A stretch of DNA of 64,000 nt from Metabacillus sediminilitoris (GCF_009720625.1 NZ_CP046266.1:4631501-4695500), one strand, 5' to 3'; counted from the stretch's first letter, positions 17,781-27,228 are shown. The notes: generated by a model not told the origin, from the letters alone. A program made the numbers and translations.

Positions 17781-19172
17781 TTATATGTTAGTCATTTCAC
17801 CATCTGAATGAGCATCTCCTGGAACACGCTTGCCTATTCCAAAAACATAAAAACTAATGACAACGATACCTAGGAAAAAAATTCCTACAATAAGTGAAAT
17901 ACGTGTTTCATCATTTAACCACATACCAATTAATACCATAATTAAAAAGGCAATCGTTAAGTAATTTGAGACTGGAGCAAAAGGCATTTTAAATGGATGT
18001 TTGTTCATTACAGTTCCATTCATTTTTCTGAAACGAATTTGACTAATTAGAATTACAAACCATGGAATCATACCAGGTAGTACACTAGCACTGTATACAT
18101 GCACAAATAAATTTTCCGGTGCAATATAACTTAAAATAACACCAACTACCAAACCAATTAGTACACCAAACGTTCCGTATAACGGCACACCATTACGAGT
18201 GACTTTCGTAAAGAATTTTGGCGCTTGTCCATTTATTCCCAATGTATAGAGCATACGTCCTGCACTGAAAATACCACTATTACAACCAGACATTGCTGCT
18301 GTAATGACGACAAAGTTAATAATACCAGCTGCTGCTGTAATACCAACTTTCGCAAATGTTGCAACAAACGGACTACCAATTGAATCTAATTGGTCCCAAG
18401 GATAAACTGTAACAATCACAAAAATGGCTCCAATATAGAAGATTAAGATTCGCCAAATAATACTCTGAATGGCCTTAGTTAACGTTTTTTGTGGATTTTT
18501 TGCTTCACCAGCTGTAATCCCGATTAACTCGACACCTTGGTAAGCTCCAATAACCAGTGATAGAGCAAAAAAGAACCCAGTCCAACCACCTGCAAAGAAG
18601 CCCCCATTTTCCCAAAGGTTAGATAATCCAATTGCGTTTCCTCCGTTACCAAACCCGAAGAAAATAAGACCAACACCCGCTACAATCATCAATAAAATGG
18701 TAACGATTTTAATCATCGCAAACCAGAATTCAAATTCACCAAACGATTTAACAGAAATTAAGTTCGCAGCACCAAGAATCACCATTGCAATGATTCCCGG
18801 TATCCAAGCAGGTAAATCCGGAAACCAATACTTCATGTATGTCCCAACTGCAATAATTTCTGACATACCAACGATAACCCACTGGAACCAGTTACTCCAT
18901 GCAGTCATATAACCTGCTAATGGATGAATATACTTATGGCCAAATGACGCAAATGATCCTGTACTTGGTTCGACATACAGCATTTCCCCCATTGCCCGCA
19001 TAATGAAAAAGATAAATATCCCTGCAATTACATAAGCAAGCAGTACTGACGGACCTGTCCATTGAATCGTACTAGCCGAACCCATAAATAAGCCAACTCC
19101 AATTGTGCCTCCCAAAGCAATCATCTGGATATGGCGCGCTTCCAAACCTCTCTTTAATTCTTTGTTTTCCAC
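17781..19172 (-). CDS. Amino acid permease, APC superfamily
   Basis: A 463-residue cytoplasmic membrane transporter with twelve predicted helices. The N-terminal [20 protein letters not shown] and the second-helix region [20 protein letters not shown] are signatures of the amino acid transporter (AAT) family, which takes up amino acids by proton symport. The start chosen is GTG at 19172, with AGGAGGG 7 bp before it; the frame stays open to a TTG at 19217 that has no site. The substrate cannot be told from sequence; GABA, aromatic, arginine and alanine permeases are all related. A 36-bp palindrome lies about 190 bp upstream. Confidence 0.9.
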   Translation of the reverse strand: MENKELKRGLEARHIQMIALGGTIGVGLFMGSASTIQWTGPSVLLAYVIAGIFIFFIMRAMGEMLYVEPSTGSFASFGHKYIHPLAGYMTAWSNWFQWVIVGMSEIIAVGTYMKYWFPDLPAWIPGIIAMVILGAANLISVKSFGEFEFWFAMIKIVTILLMIVAGVGLIFFGFGNGGNAIGLSNLWENGGFFAGGWTGFFFALSLVIGAYQGVELIGITAGEAKNPQKTLTKAIQSIIWRILIFYIGAIFVIVTVYPWDQLDSIGSPFVATFAKVGITAAAGIINFVVITAAMSGCNSGIFSAGRMLYTLGINGQAPKFFTKVTRNGVPLYGTFGVLIGLVVGVILSYIAPENLFVHVYSASVLPGMIPWFVILISQIRFRKMNGTVMNKHPFKMPFAPVSNYLTIAFLIMVLIGMWLNDETRISLIVGIFFLGIVVISFYVFGIGKRVPGDAHSDGEMTNI

Positions 19173-19365
19173 TCCGTTCCCTCCTCTTTCACTATTACTA
19201 GACGCAATTTCAAGCAAGCTACTAATACACTCTCTATTTGTGTGTGGAAATGATGAAGCTAGCTATCTAGCTAAAAGCTTATGAAACATTTTTAATAGCT
19301 AGGAAGATTCTTCATCTTCCATTTATTATCTATCACACTTAAATAACTTATATTATAATAATAAA

Positions 19366-19401
19366 TTTTCCTGAGAAATACAATTGTATTTCTCAGGAAA
19401 A
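19366..19401. promoter_or_regulatory. Perfect 36-bp palindrome upstream of the permease
   Basis: Both 18-base arms match exactly (left arm TTTTCCTGAGAAATACAA, 19366-19383). On the minus strand a TATAAT-like box (near 19353-19358) follows shortly, so the palindrome overlaps or abuts the likely permease promoter. It could be a repressor operator or a long terminator-like hairpin. Confidence 0.6.
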
Positions 19402-19938
19402 CAGTTATTTATTCATATATTTATTTTTTAAATAGTGTTTTTATTATTATTGAATAGTTTAAATTTTATGGAAACAATTTAAGGAAAACTTGTGAAAACT
19501 GATAGAGGACTACGATCATGGTGGCCACGATAATAATTTTTGTGAAAAGGTAAAGGGGATTTGGGCAATAAAAACGGTTGCTTAACATCTGCTGAAATAT
19601 AAAAAAATGGTATTGCTACTGATTTCCACAGTAACTCATGAGCCTTTTTCTAAACAAAGTAACCGGATAAAGGTGTCATATGCTTACATTAAATATATGC
19701 TATACGCACCTTCTTTTTTTGATCAATATGAGAACTAAATATGTTATTTAGTTATTCAATTGAGATGTTATAAATTACTTCTAATCCCACTATACTAACT
19801 CTCTCGCCATCGAGTTTAGGGCATGAACTATGTGCCGAAAATAATAATCAGAAGGTAATCAAATAGACACGGAAAATGATCCCGTGCCCATTTGTTAGCT
19901 TCACTTTATTCATTTTCGCAAGCTGATCTTTCTACTAT
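19402..19938. other. Intergenic stretch without a recognised gene
   Basis: About 540 bases between the permease control region and the aldolase gene. No reading frame with a start and a ribosome site was found. A small CACGG/CCGTG stem at 19868-19886 after the aldolase gene may be a weak terminator of the long sugar operon. Confidence 0.4.
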
Positions 19939-20601
19939 CTAACTTCCCGAGAATGCTTTTTCTAATCTTGCCTCTTTTATTTTTTGGACAAACTGTTCGG
20001 CTAATGAGGAAATAGTTTTGTAATCACCCGTTTTGGCACTAGCAGTGAGAGATCCTCCGGCACCTACTGCAACAGCTCCTGCTTTAATCCATTTTCCTAC
20101 ATTATCTAAGCTAACACCACCTGTTGGCATAAGGCTAGATTGAGGTAGAGGACCTTTAATTGCCTTGATAATATTTGGTCCAAAGGCTTCGCCTGGGAAC
20201 ACTTTTAAAATGTCTGCACCTAGTTCCATTGCTTTGACGACACCTTCAACAGTCATTACACCTGGCATACAAGGGACTTGATATCGATTGCACAGTTTAA
20301 TCGTTTCTTCATTAAGATAAGGACTGACCACATATTCGGCACCTGAAAGCAGTGCAATTCGTGCTGTTTCAGGATCTAATATGGTTCCTGCCCCAATAAT
20401 AATCTCGTTTTGGTATTCTTTCGCCAGCTCTTCGATGACTTGGGTAGCACCTGGAACAGTGTAGGTAATTTCAATTGCAGCTGCTCCACCTTTTAAGCAG
20501 GCTTCGGTAATTTTTTTCGCTTCATCCGGATCGTTTGCTCGAACAACAACAACTAATCCTGATTCCTTAATTCTCCCTAAAACTTCCCATTTATTACTCA
20601 T
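19939..20601 (-). CDS. eda: KDPG-type 2-keto-3-deoxy-phosphosugar aldolase
   Basis: A 220-residue class I aldolase of the KDPG/KHG family, which cleaves 2-keto-3-deoxy-6-phosphogluconate or a related keto-deoxy acid into pyruvate and an aldehyde. The Schiff-base lysine is Lys133 in ILKVFPGE and the general acid/base is Glu44 in AAIEITYTVPGA. The phosphate-binding PTGGVSLDN loop is present. The start chosen is the ATG at 20601, 8 bp after AAGGGG; a TTG lies two codons earlier. It is the last gene of module B. No gluconate dehydratase is present in the window, so the substrate may differ from classic Entner-Doudoroff KDPG. Confidence 0.88.
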   Translation of the reverse strand: MSNKWEVLGRIKESGLVVVVRANDPDEAKKITEACLKGGAAAIEITYTVPGATQVIEELAKEYQNEIIIGAGTILDPETARIALLSGAEYVVSPYLNEETIKLCNRYQVPCMPGVMTVEGVVKAMELGADILKVFPGEAFGPNIIKAIKGPLPQSSLMPTGGVSLDNVGKWIKAGAVAVGAGGSLTASAKTGDYKTISSLAEQFVQKIKEARLEKAFSGS

Positions 20602-20613
20602 TGTCAATGCCCC

Positions 20614-21192
20614 TTATTCTTTCCATTTTGGATTATCAATGATTTCAGGTTTTCCATCTCTTTCAACAACGAGTTTTCTGTATCCCTTTGTTTCGATGGT
20701 ACCGTAGTCGTGACCGGCATCTGCCCGGAATGTAAAGAAGGTCACAAGTGGATCATTGCCTAGATTGATGCTACGGTGCGCATAACGTGGTGGTACATAG
20801 ACGCCTTTTCCTGGAGAGAAATATTGTATATCCCAGTCTCCTTCCGGATTTTCCATTAACATTGCCCCATAACCACTTAGGCAATAGTACACTTCACCAG
20901 TGTCTAATATAGTATGGAAGTGGCCTTTCGTCATAAAATACTCATCGCCAACTTTTCCAGGGTAGACGATACTTGTTCCAAATAATAGATTACCTGGTGT
21001 TTCTGGTAAGTCGAGCTCATAAAACTCATAAACTAGTTGATCATCGTTTTGTACTGCAGACTCAAAAGCAACATCATCAGCATACATACCCTTCATTTTC
21101 GAAAGTGGTCGCTTTGTTGAATTTTTTGTTTCGGAGTGGCCAGTAATAAGATCAAAATCAATTGTAAATGGTTTTAACACTTTTTCAGTCAT
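20614..21192 (-). CDS. pgiA: Cupin-type (archaeal-type) glucose-6-phosphate isomerase
   Basis: A 192-residue cupin. The metal ligands known for the Pyrococcus-type enzyme are visible: His91 and His93 in KGHFH, Glu100 in GEVYYCLSGYG and His139 in PPRYAHRSIN. This family interconverts fructose-6-phosphate and glucose-6-phosphate and is unrelated to the usual Pgi. The start chosen is the ATG at 21192, 8 bp after GAGGTG. It lies 12 bp before the aldolase gene. A dedicated isomerase beside NagB, which makes fructose-6-phosphate, is notable because Bacillaceae also have a housekeeping Pgi; it may act on another phosphosugar here. Confidence 0.85.
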   Translation of the reverse strand: MTEKVLKPFTIDFDLITGHSETKNSTKRPLSKMKGMYADDVAFESAVQNDDQLVYEFYELDLPETPGNLLFGTSIVYPGKVGDEYFMTKGHFHTILDTGEVYYCLSGYGAMLMENPEGDWDIQYFSPGKGVYVPPRYAHRSINLGNDPLVTFFTFRADAGHDYGTIETKGYRKLVVERDGKPEIIDNPKWKE

Positions 21193-21246
21193 CCTATAGT
21201 CACCTCTGTTGGTTTTTATCAATACTTTTTCATTCTTCGAAATTAC

Positions 21247-22188
21247 TTATCTAGTTTCATTTGAAATTTGTTCAATTTTGTCGAAAACAGATCCTGTTAT
21301 ATCGATATGGAAGACTTCAGCAATAACTTGTGTCCAGCCGTGGATGAAGTAAATCCAACCATCTTCTATATAAAGATTTCTTGATTCTTTTTGACGAAGA
21401 GCTTGATGAAAGAAATCCAGCTTACCACGATAATTCAATTCCCATACAAAGCTATCTTTTGGGAAAATGCACGTCTCCGTTAATGGAGAACCAGGCCGAT
21501 CTTTTCCTAACCCGGTCGCATTAATTATGTAAGAATACGGTTTAAGCTGGGTAAGTAGTGCATCGTTTTGGCTTGGCTCTTGTGTTAAATGGTATTCAAC
21601 ATTGACATCTGGATTAATTTCGCTAATAATACGTTTAATTTCCTCGAGACGCTCTTTGTTTAAGTCTGTAATCACCACTCGCGATGGGATGTTTTTACCC
21701 TTATTACGATCTAACAAGTAAGAGCTAATTGCGATAGCGCTTCCTCCAGCTCCTATAATGAACAATTCTCCACCATGGTTGTTCCAATAGTTTTCTGGAA
21801 TAAAAGCTTCCATTGCTAAACCGCTGGAAATTGGATCTTTTGCATAGCCTTCAAGCCGACCATCCTTTTTGGAAATGGAAGAAAGTTCACCAAACATCGT
21901 TGCATACGGGTCAAAGTAATCAAAGAGATCCTTCGCAGCATGATAAAGGTCAATCTTATGGGTTGTTACAAGAGCTCCTAATGATAATTCATCATCCTTG
22001 ATAAACTGCACCACATCCCGATAGACTTGAGGATCCGCATGAATATCGATATCAATCCCTTTTAATACTGCATTTTCTAGTCCTAACGCTTCCGCCCATA
22101 GAGGGAAAAGCTTCATAATGGAAGATTTCGTGGTCGTTACACCGATAAAATACATTGTCGGCTGCGTTGCTTTTTCTGGTAATTTCAA
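21247..22188 (-). CDS. Shikimate dehydrogenase-like (AroE-fold) oxidoreductase
   Basis: A 313-residue two-domain protein. The N-terminal domain (about 1-125) matches the AroE substrate-binding fold, with GVTTTKSSIM near the start and a TTHKIDL segment that aligns with the catalytic-lysine motif of shikimate dehydrogenases (usually VT.PHK). The C-terminal Rossmann domain carries GAGGSAIAI. The start is TTG, with GGAGAGGAG upstream. In a sugar operon it is unlikely to be the housekeeping aromatic-pathway enzyme. It more likely oxidises or reduces a cyclic or sugar-derived carbonyl. The divergence from AroE is clear and the substrate is unknown. Confidence 0.7.
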   Translation of the reverse strand: MKLPEKATQPTMYFIGVTTTKSSIMKLFPLWAEALGLENAVLKGIDIDIHADPQVYRDVVQFIKDDELSLGALVTTHKIDLYHAAKDLFDYFDPYATMFGELSSISKKDGRLEGYAKDPISSGLAMEAFIPENYWNNHGGELFIIGAGGSAIAISSYLLDRNKGKNIPSRVVITDLNKERLEEIKRIISEINPDVNVEYHLTQEPSQNDALLTQLKPYSYIINATGLGKDRPGSPLTETCIFPKDSFVWELNYRGKLDFFHQALRQKESRNLYIEDGWIYFIHGWTQVIAEVFHIDITGSVFDKIEQISNETR

Positions 22189-22215
22189 AGGGATATCTCC
22201 TCTCCGTTTATCTGT

Positions 22216-23226
22216 TTAGGTTGTAAAAATACGTTTGCTAAATGCTTTTCCCGGATTTTCGTGCATGAATTTTCGGATTAAGTCTTTTGATACACCACTA
22301 TCCTCAAGTTTAGGTAAAAAACTTTTTACTAAATAATCCAAACCAAGTTCACCACCGTAGCTTTTTAATCGCTTTCGGGTGGTATCCAGTCCGAGTAAAA
22401 GTTGATTTTCATAACCTGCTTCAATCAGCTTAGTAATGAGATCTATTTCTTGATCATCCGAATGATATTTAAATCGTCCGATGGTATCGAGTTCTAAATA
22501 AACCCCCGTGCTCGCAACATGGAGCATATAATCAGCGTTATCCATTTTTCGGTCTAAATGGCAGATGATTAATTGACTAGGAGCAACGCCTAAATCTGTA
22601 AAAAGCTTAATCTGGTCAAGAGCCCCAAATCCGAGTTCGGTGTGACTCATGATCGGTGCCCCAGTAGCAATTGCTGCATGTGAAGCTGCTTTGAACAGCC
22701 GATAATATTGACCTCCTACACCTTCGATATCTGCAGCCGTCTTAATAATACCTGCCCGTGCTTCAATTTGTTTTACAGGCCATGCCTCTTCTCCATCTGT
22801 ATACATCCCGTTTTCCAATTCATCTCTAAATAATTCAGTGAGTGTATCAGCATCAGCATTTCGAATCCAATGATTTTCAGGGTAAAACATTAATTTATGA
22901 AACCCAGTGGAAGCAACGATCTGAATCCCTGTTTGCTGGGAAGCAGCCATCAGCCACTGACTATGGCGGCCACTGCCAATTGGCTGGGCATCCACTATGG
23001 TCGTACCACCAACCGCTTTAAACAAATTCAGTTCCTGTATGGTTTTATCAAAATCATCAATTTGCAAAGAAGAATCTATCACCGCACTAGGTCCTTTTTT
23101 TAAAAATAAATGCTCATGACTATGGCAAAAGCCGATTTCCTCCGACGCTATTGATCCTGTTACCGTTGTAATGACTTTGTGACAGGCTTGATCCTTCCCG
23201 GATAAATAATCTGAATCATTTTTCAT
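22216..23226 (-). CDS. Phosphotriesterase-family metal hydrolase, possible sugar lactonase
   Basis: A 336-residue amidohydrolase-superfamily TIM barrel. The binuclear-metal ligands line up: His37 and His39 in HSHEHL, bridging Lys162 in AGIIKTA, His195 in IMSHTELG, His223 in IICHLDRK and Asp281 in LLGLDTTRK. Bacterial members of this family in sugar operons include lactonases for phosphorylated aldonolactones, so opening a sugar lactone made by one of the neighbouring dehydrogenases is a plausible role. The start ATG overlaps the stop of the hydroxyacid dehydrogenase gene by 4 bp, which points to translational coupling. Confidence 0.82.
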   Translation of the reverse strand: MKNDSDYLSGKDQACHKVITTVTGSIASEEIGFCHSHEHLFLKKGPSAVIDSSLQIDDFDKTIQELNLFKAVGGTTIVDAQPIGSGRHSQWLMAASQQTGIQIVASTGFHKLMFYPENHWIRNADADTLTELFRDELENGMYTDGEEAWPVKQIEARAGIIKTAADIEGVGGQYYRLFKAASHAAIATGAPIMSHTELGFGALDQIKLFTDLGVAPSQLIICHLDRKMDNADYMLHVASTGVYLELDTIGRFKYHSDDQEIDLITKLIEAGYENQLLLGLDTTRKRLKSYGGELGLDYLVKSFLPKLEDSGVSKDLIRKFMHENPGKAFSKRIFTT

Positions 23227-24179
23227 TTTGCAACTTCCTTTTGAGCTAGCATATTGATGAGATTTTCTGTTGAAACCATTGCCATTTGTTCAACAGCCTC
23301 ATGGGTAAAAGCACCGATATGTGGTGTTAAGATAAAGTTTGGCAATGCTACTAATAAATCTCCTTGTTCTGGCGGTTCAGAAGAGTACACATCTTGTGCC
23401 GCAACACCTATCTCCTGATTAGCAAGCGCATGATATAGCGCTGCTTCATCTACAAGTTCTCCCCGAGATGTGTTAATAAGGATGGCTGTTGGCTTCATTA
23501 GTTTTAATGTTTCAACATTGATTAGCCCTTTTGTCTCTTCCGTTGCCGGCAAGTGAAGGGAGATGATATCGGATTCTTTTAATAGTTCTGGTAACTCATC
23601 AATTGTTTGGATATTATATTTTTCTAGGAATTCGAAATCATTAAAATAAGGATCATAGATTGCAACCTTCATCCCAAGTCCAACCGCTCTCTTGGCAACC
23701 TCTTTTCCAATTTGTCCGCCACCAACGAGACCAAGGTTTTTATTCGTTAACTCGAAGCCAATGCTACGTTCCCATCCATACGCTTTAACCCCAGCAGCAA
23801 TACTCGGTAAATGTCTTGCAGCTGCGAACATAAGAGCAATCGCATGCTCAGCAACTGAAATTGAATTTGTCCCTACCGCGTTTTTTATAAGAATTCCAAG
23901 TTCATCTGCTCTTTTAAGGTCAATATTATCCATGCCAACCCCATATTTAGAGATAGCTCGTAAGCTTTTGCATTGTTCTAAAACATTAGCTGGAAGTGGA
24001 TCGATACCAATGATAATTCCGACAACATTATCATTAGCAAGCTCGATAATCTCTTCCTCCGTCAACGTTCTGCCTAAATGATTTTCGATGATCTCGTAAC
24101 CTTGATCCTGAAGCAGTTTATGAGCCTTCTCTTTGAAGTTTTTAAAAGATTTAGGCGTGATTAAGATTTTTTCTTTCAT
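23223..24179 (-). CDS. D-isomer-specific 2-hydroxyacid dehydrogenase
   Basis: A 318-residue NAD-dependent dehydrogenase of the D-3-phosphoglycerate dehydrogenase group. It has the substrate-side KYGVGMDNIDL, the nucleotide-binding LGLVGGGQIGKEVAKRA, the catalytic Arg in NTSRGELVDE, the Glu in DVYSSEPPE and the His in LTPHIGAFT. It lacks the C-terminal ACT or ASB regulatory domains of serine-pathway SerA. A catabolic role on a sugar acid is likely, since it sits between NagB and the lactonase-like hydrolase. It may have its own promoter in the 139-bp gap upstream, which contains a palindrome. Confidence 0.87.
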   Translation of the reverse strand: MKEKILITPKSFKNFKEKAHKLLQDQGYEIIENHLGRTLTEEEIIELANDNVVGIIIGIDPLPANVLEQCKSLRAISKYGVGMDNIDLKRADELGILIKNAVGTNSISVAEHAIALMFAAARHLPSIAAGVKAYGWERSIGFELTNKNLGLVGGGQIGKEVAKRAVGLGMKVAIYDPYFNDFEFLEKYNIQTIDELPELLKESDIISLHLPATEETKGLINVETLKLMKPTAILINTSRGELVDEAALYHALANQEIGVAAQDVYSSEPPEQGDLLVALPNFILTPHIGAFTHEAVEQMAMVSTENLINMLAQKEVAK

Positions 24180-24228
24180 ACATCCTCATCCCCCTTTAGG
24201 TTTCTGCTCCGTTTATTGTTGCTATGTA

Positions 24229-24246
24229 ATTATGTCGTGACATAAT
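24229..24246. promoter_or_regulatory. Operator-like palindrome inside module B
   Basis: ATTATGTC and GACATAAT are perfect inverted 8-bp arms with a 2-base centre, 50 bp upstream of the hydroxyacid dehydrogenase start, in the longest gap of the downstream operon. It suggests internal control of the last five genes. Confidence 0.45.
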
Positions 24247-24318
24247 AGATTAAAAAATTTTTATTTTCCTTTATAAGCAGACACAAGGTTTCATCACATA
24301 ATTTCTTTGTATGTTGTT

Positions 24319-25047
24319 CTACTTTAAATATTCGGCTGCACTCTCATCCAAATACACTTCAAGATTAGGATGGAGCTGTAAGAGTGATCCTGGAACTAAT
24401 GGATCAATTGGTCCTTTAAAAGCTTGCTTTAAGATAGATGCTTTTGCCTCGCCTTTTGCGATAAAAACAATCTTTTTTGCCTTCATCATGGATCCTATCC
24501 CCATCGTGATCGCTTTTTTAGGAACATCTTCAAGAGATGAAAAGGCCTGCGAATTAACTTCACGAGTGTCTTCTGTTAAGGTTACCACATGTGTTTCTGC
24601 ATGAAGTGTGTGTCCTGGTTCATTAAAGCCAATGTGACCATTTAACCCAATACTCAAAATTTGTACATCTAGCTGCCCAGCCTTCTCGAGCTCGGCTTCG
24701 TAACGTTCTGCCTCCGCCTCTAAGTCCGAAGAAGCGCCATCAGGAATATGGATATTTTCTTCAGGTACATCGACTTTGGAAAACAAGTGAGTCTTCATAA
24801 AATCATAAAAGCTTTGCGGATGATCTTTTGCCAATCCAGCATATTCATCAATGTTATATGTCGTAACTTGTTTAAAAGAAACTTTCCCGTTTTGATGGGC
24901 TTGAACCAGCTTCTGATAGAGCCCAACTGGAGTTTGACCAGTCGCTAGACCTATGGTTGCCTCCGGGTTTGATTTGATTACCTCGATCACACTATCTGCT
25001 GCTGCCTGATCAATATCTTTTTCGTTTTTAAACACTGTTAGTTTCAT
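24319..25047 (-). CDS. nagB: Glucosamine-6-phosphate deaminase
   Basis: A 242-residue enzyme converting glucosamine-6-phosphate to fructose-6-phosphate and ammonia. The active-site residues are in place: the proton-transferring Asp67 in TTYNIDEY, and Asn136, His138 and Glu143 in GLNGHIGFNEPG. Length and motifs match the short Bacillus-type NagB without the allosteric extension. No nagA deacetylase or NagR-like regulator is adjacent. Its position between dehydrogenase genes and the cupin isomerase suggests that an amino sugar, or an amino-substituted intermediate, enters this pathway. The ATG follows AAAGGAGGG. Confidence 0.9.
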   Translation of the reverse strand: MKLTVFKNEKDIDQAAADSVIEVIKSNPEATIGLATGQTPVGLYQKLVQAHQNGKVSFKQVTTYNIDEYAGLAKDHPQSFYDFMKTHLFSKVDVPEENIHIPDGASSDLEAEAERYEAELEKAGQLDVQILSIGLNGHIGFNEPGHTLHAETHVVTLTEDTREVNSQAFSSLEDVPKKAITMGIGSMMKAKKIVFIAKGEAKASILKQAFKGPIDPLVPGSLLQLHPNLEVYLDESAAEYLK

Positions 25048-25132
25048 AGTGACCGTTCCCTCCTTTTGATTTCATACCGAGCTTTGAGGTATCAGTAATA
25101 GGCAACGCTATTTCAGTGCAATTGATAAAATA

Positions 25133-26152
25133 TTAGTCTATTTCGATCATAACCTTCATTGCGTAGTCTTTCTGTTCATCAATTAGAGCATATGCTTTCG
25201 CATAATCTTCAAATTTCACTCGATGCGTGATTAACGTATCAAAGTCAATTAAACCTTCCTTAACAAGTTCGATCGCTTTTATATAATCTTCTTCGCGATA
25301 CATAGCACTGCCGAGTAAGGATAGTTCATGGTCTTGCACATAGCCCATGTTGATGTTTGCTAAGTCTGCAAATACGCCAACAACAACGATGGTACTTCCT
25401 TTTCGGGCATAATTAATGGCTTGATCAATGGTGACGTTGATTCCTATGCATTCAAAAATTATGTCTGCTCGGTCTTTACCAAAATTCGCAAGGATGCCTT
25501 TCAATAAGTCTTCATTTTTAGCATCAATCGTCTTAATGCCACACTTTTCCGCCACTTCTAAGCGATATTTACTTAATTCTGATATGAGCACTGCTTCTGC
25601 TCCCATTGCTTTAGCTGTTTGGGCAACGAGATTACCAATTGGCCCTCCGCCTAGTACTAGGATCTTTTTATTCGTTACATCGCCAGCACGTCTTACAGCA
25701 TGTACGGCAACAGCAAGTGGTTCGATCATTGCCCCGTGCTCAAAACTCATTTCATTAGGCAGTGCTAATGCTTTACTAGCATCAACAACAAAATACTCGC
25801 TTGCCATTCCTGTTGTTTGGAAACCCATAACCTTCAGTTCTTCGCAGTCATTATATAATCCATGGGTACATGGATAACATTCACCGCAGACTACTTGGGG
25901 CTGGATGGTCACTTTATCTCCGATCTTTACATTCATTACTTCAGAGCCTACCTCAACAACTTCTGCTGAAACTTCATGACCTTGTACTACCGGATAACTT
26001 GTATAAGGATGTTTGCCGTGATTCACATGGATATCGGAACCGCAAACTCCAATTCGCTTCATTTTGATCTTAATTTGGTAAGGCTTTACTTCTGGAACTG
26101 GTATATTATTAAATTCAATTTTACCTGGCTCAACCATAATCGCTTGAAGCAT
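25133..26152 (-). CDS. Zinc-dependent medium-chain alcohol/polyol dehydrogenase
   Basis: A 339-residue MDR enzyme of the sorbitol/threonine dehydrogenase type. Catalytic-zinc residues are Cys in IGVCGSDIH and His-Glu in VQGHEVSAEV. The structural-zinc loop CGECYPCTHGLYNDC is complete. The Rossmann motif is VLGGGPIGNLVAQ. It should oxidise a secondary hydroxyl of a polyol or sugar with NAD(P). The start chosen is the ATG at 26152, 8 bp after GAGGGGG; other ATGs upstream in frame sit on or before this site. It follows another MDR gene by 38 bp. Confidence 0.88.
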   Translation of the reverse strand: MLQAIMVEPGKIEFNNIPVPEVKPYQIKIKMKRIGVCGSDIHVNHGKHPYTSYPVVQGHEVSAEVVEVGSEVMNVKIGDKVTIQPQVVCGECYPCTHGLYNDCEELKVMGFQTTGMASEYFVVDASKALALPNEMSFEHGAMIEPLAVAVHAVRRAGDVTNKKILVLGGGPIGNLVAQTAKAMGAEAVLISELSKYRLEVAEKCGIKTIDAKNEDLLKGILANFGKDRADIIFECIGINVTIDQAINYARKGSTIVVVGVFADLANINMGYVQDHELSLLGSAMYREEDYIKAIELVKEGLIDFDTLITHRVKFEDYAKAYALIDEQKDYAMKVMIEID

Positions 26153-26190
26153 TTGCATATCCCCCTCATATGTCGAAAAATTAATCCCCA

Positions 26191-27228
26191 TCACGATGAT
26201 GGATAAGTAATAATGGCTTTCTTTAAAATTTGATGATTCATATACTCTTTAAAAGCATCCAAAATATTTTCAAACGGATAGTAATTTGAAATAAAGTCCT
26301 TCAAGTTAATCTTACCTTCTCTGATCCAAGTTAAAATCTGACCATATGACTCACTTTCCTCAAGCTTCGAGGGCATTTGCTGGAAATTAAGCTTCCAATT
26401 GTAGGGAGCTTTACTCCAATCAAGTTGCATGTGATTGTATTTTGGTACACCATAACAAAGGATTTCTCCTCGGTCTTCGATCAATTCCATCGCTTGATTC
26501 ATAATCTCTGCAGCCCCAACAGCGTCTAAAACAAACTTGACTCCATTAGGGTATAACGCTCGGATCTCTTTCTTAATATCAGATTCTCTGCTATTAAAAG
26601 CTGCACTTGCTCCGTTCGCTAAAAGAATGTCTTGCTTTTCCTTACTTCTAGCAATTCCAATCGATTGGATTCCCATTAAACTCATTAATTTGATAAATGT
26701 AACCGCAACAGGTCCGCTGCCGAAAACGACAATACGATCATCTTGATTAAGACCAAAGTATCTAATCGTACTATAAACTTCTCTTAATGTGACAAGAACT
26801 GTTGCATCTACAGGATCAATATCATCAGGTACTATCTGCTGAGCATGGGCAACATCAGGAATCTCGCCCTCCTCATAAGCTTCTTTATCATTGATAACAC
26901 CGTACTCGCTAAAAGCTCCCCATGCTGAAAATAATGATCCGTATTGTTCTTCATCCTCATCGTTAAAAGGAAGCAAAACGATGTCTCCGACTTTAAAGCT
27001 TGTTACCTCAGATCCTATCTCAACTACTCGGCCTACCCCTTCATGCCCAAGCATTAAGGGATATGTTTCTCTAGGAAAACCTTTGAATTCAGATTTGATA
27101 ATAGTTGCGTCCGTACCACAAATTCCACAGCTAATGGTTTTTACCAAAGCTTGTTTCGAATTGTATTTTGGAATGGGTATTTCTTTCATCACTAATTGGC
27201 CATCAGAATTTACTACTAATGTTTTCAT
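26191..27228 (-). CDS. Medium-chain dehydrogenase lacking the structural-zinc loop
   Basis: A 345-residue MDR protein. The catalytic-zinc ligands are present (CGICGTDA, LMLGHEGVGRVV) and the Rossmann motif is VFGSGPVAVTFIKL. The region where the four-cysteine structural-zinc lobe should be (after GDIVLLPFNDEDEEQYG) has none of the cysteines. It therefore belongs to a divergent glucose or polyol dehydrogenase-like branch. The start chosen is the ATG at 27228 (MKTLVVNSDGQ); two in-frame ATGs upstream are possible. It lies 70 bp after the ABC permease gene and is probably cotranscribed with the importer. The substrate is unknown. Confidence 0.82.
   Translation of the reverse strand: MKTLVVNSDGQLVMKEIPIPKYNSKQALVKTISCGICGTDATIIKSEFKGFPRETYPLMLGHEGVGRVVEIGSEVTSFKVGDIVLLPFNDEDEEQYGSLFSAWGAFSEYGVINDKEAYEEGEIPDVAHAQQIVPDDIDPVDATVLVTLREVYSTIRYFGLNQDDRIVVFGSGPVAVTFIKLMSLMGIQSIGIARSKEKQDILLANGASAAFNSRESDIKKEIRALYPNGVKFVLDAVGAAEIMNQAMELIEDRGEILCYGVPKYNHMQLDWSKAPYNWKLNFQQMPSKLEESESYGQILTWIREGKINLKDFISNYYPFENILDAFKEYMNHQILKKAIITYPSS

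Noticed and set aside
19494..19590. Plus-strand reading frame with an Asp/His-rich stretch (DYDHGGHD)
   Set aside because: No start codon or ribosome site, a stop directly upstream and a very short length; no family recognised.
25048..25132. TGAAATAGCGTTGCC (minus strand) as a cre site before nagB
   Set aside because: An extra base breaks the spacing of the cre consensus and the right half does not match.
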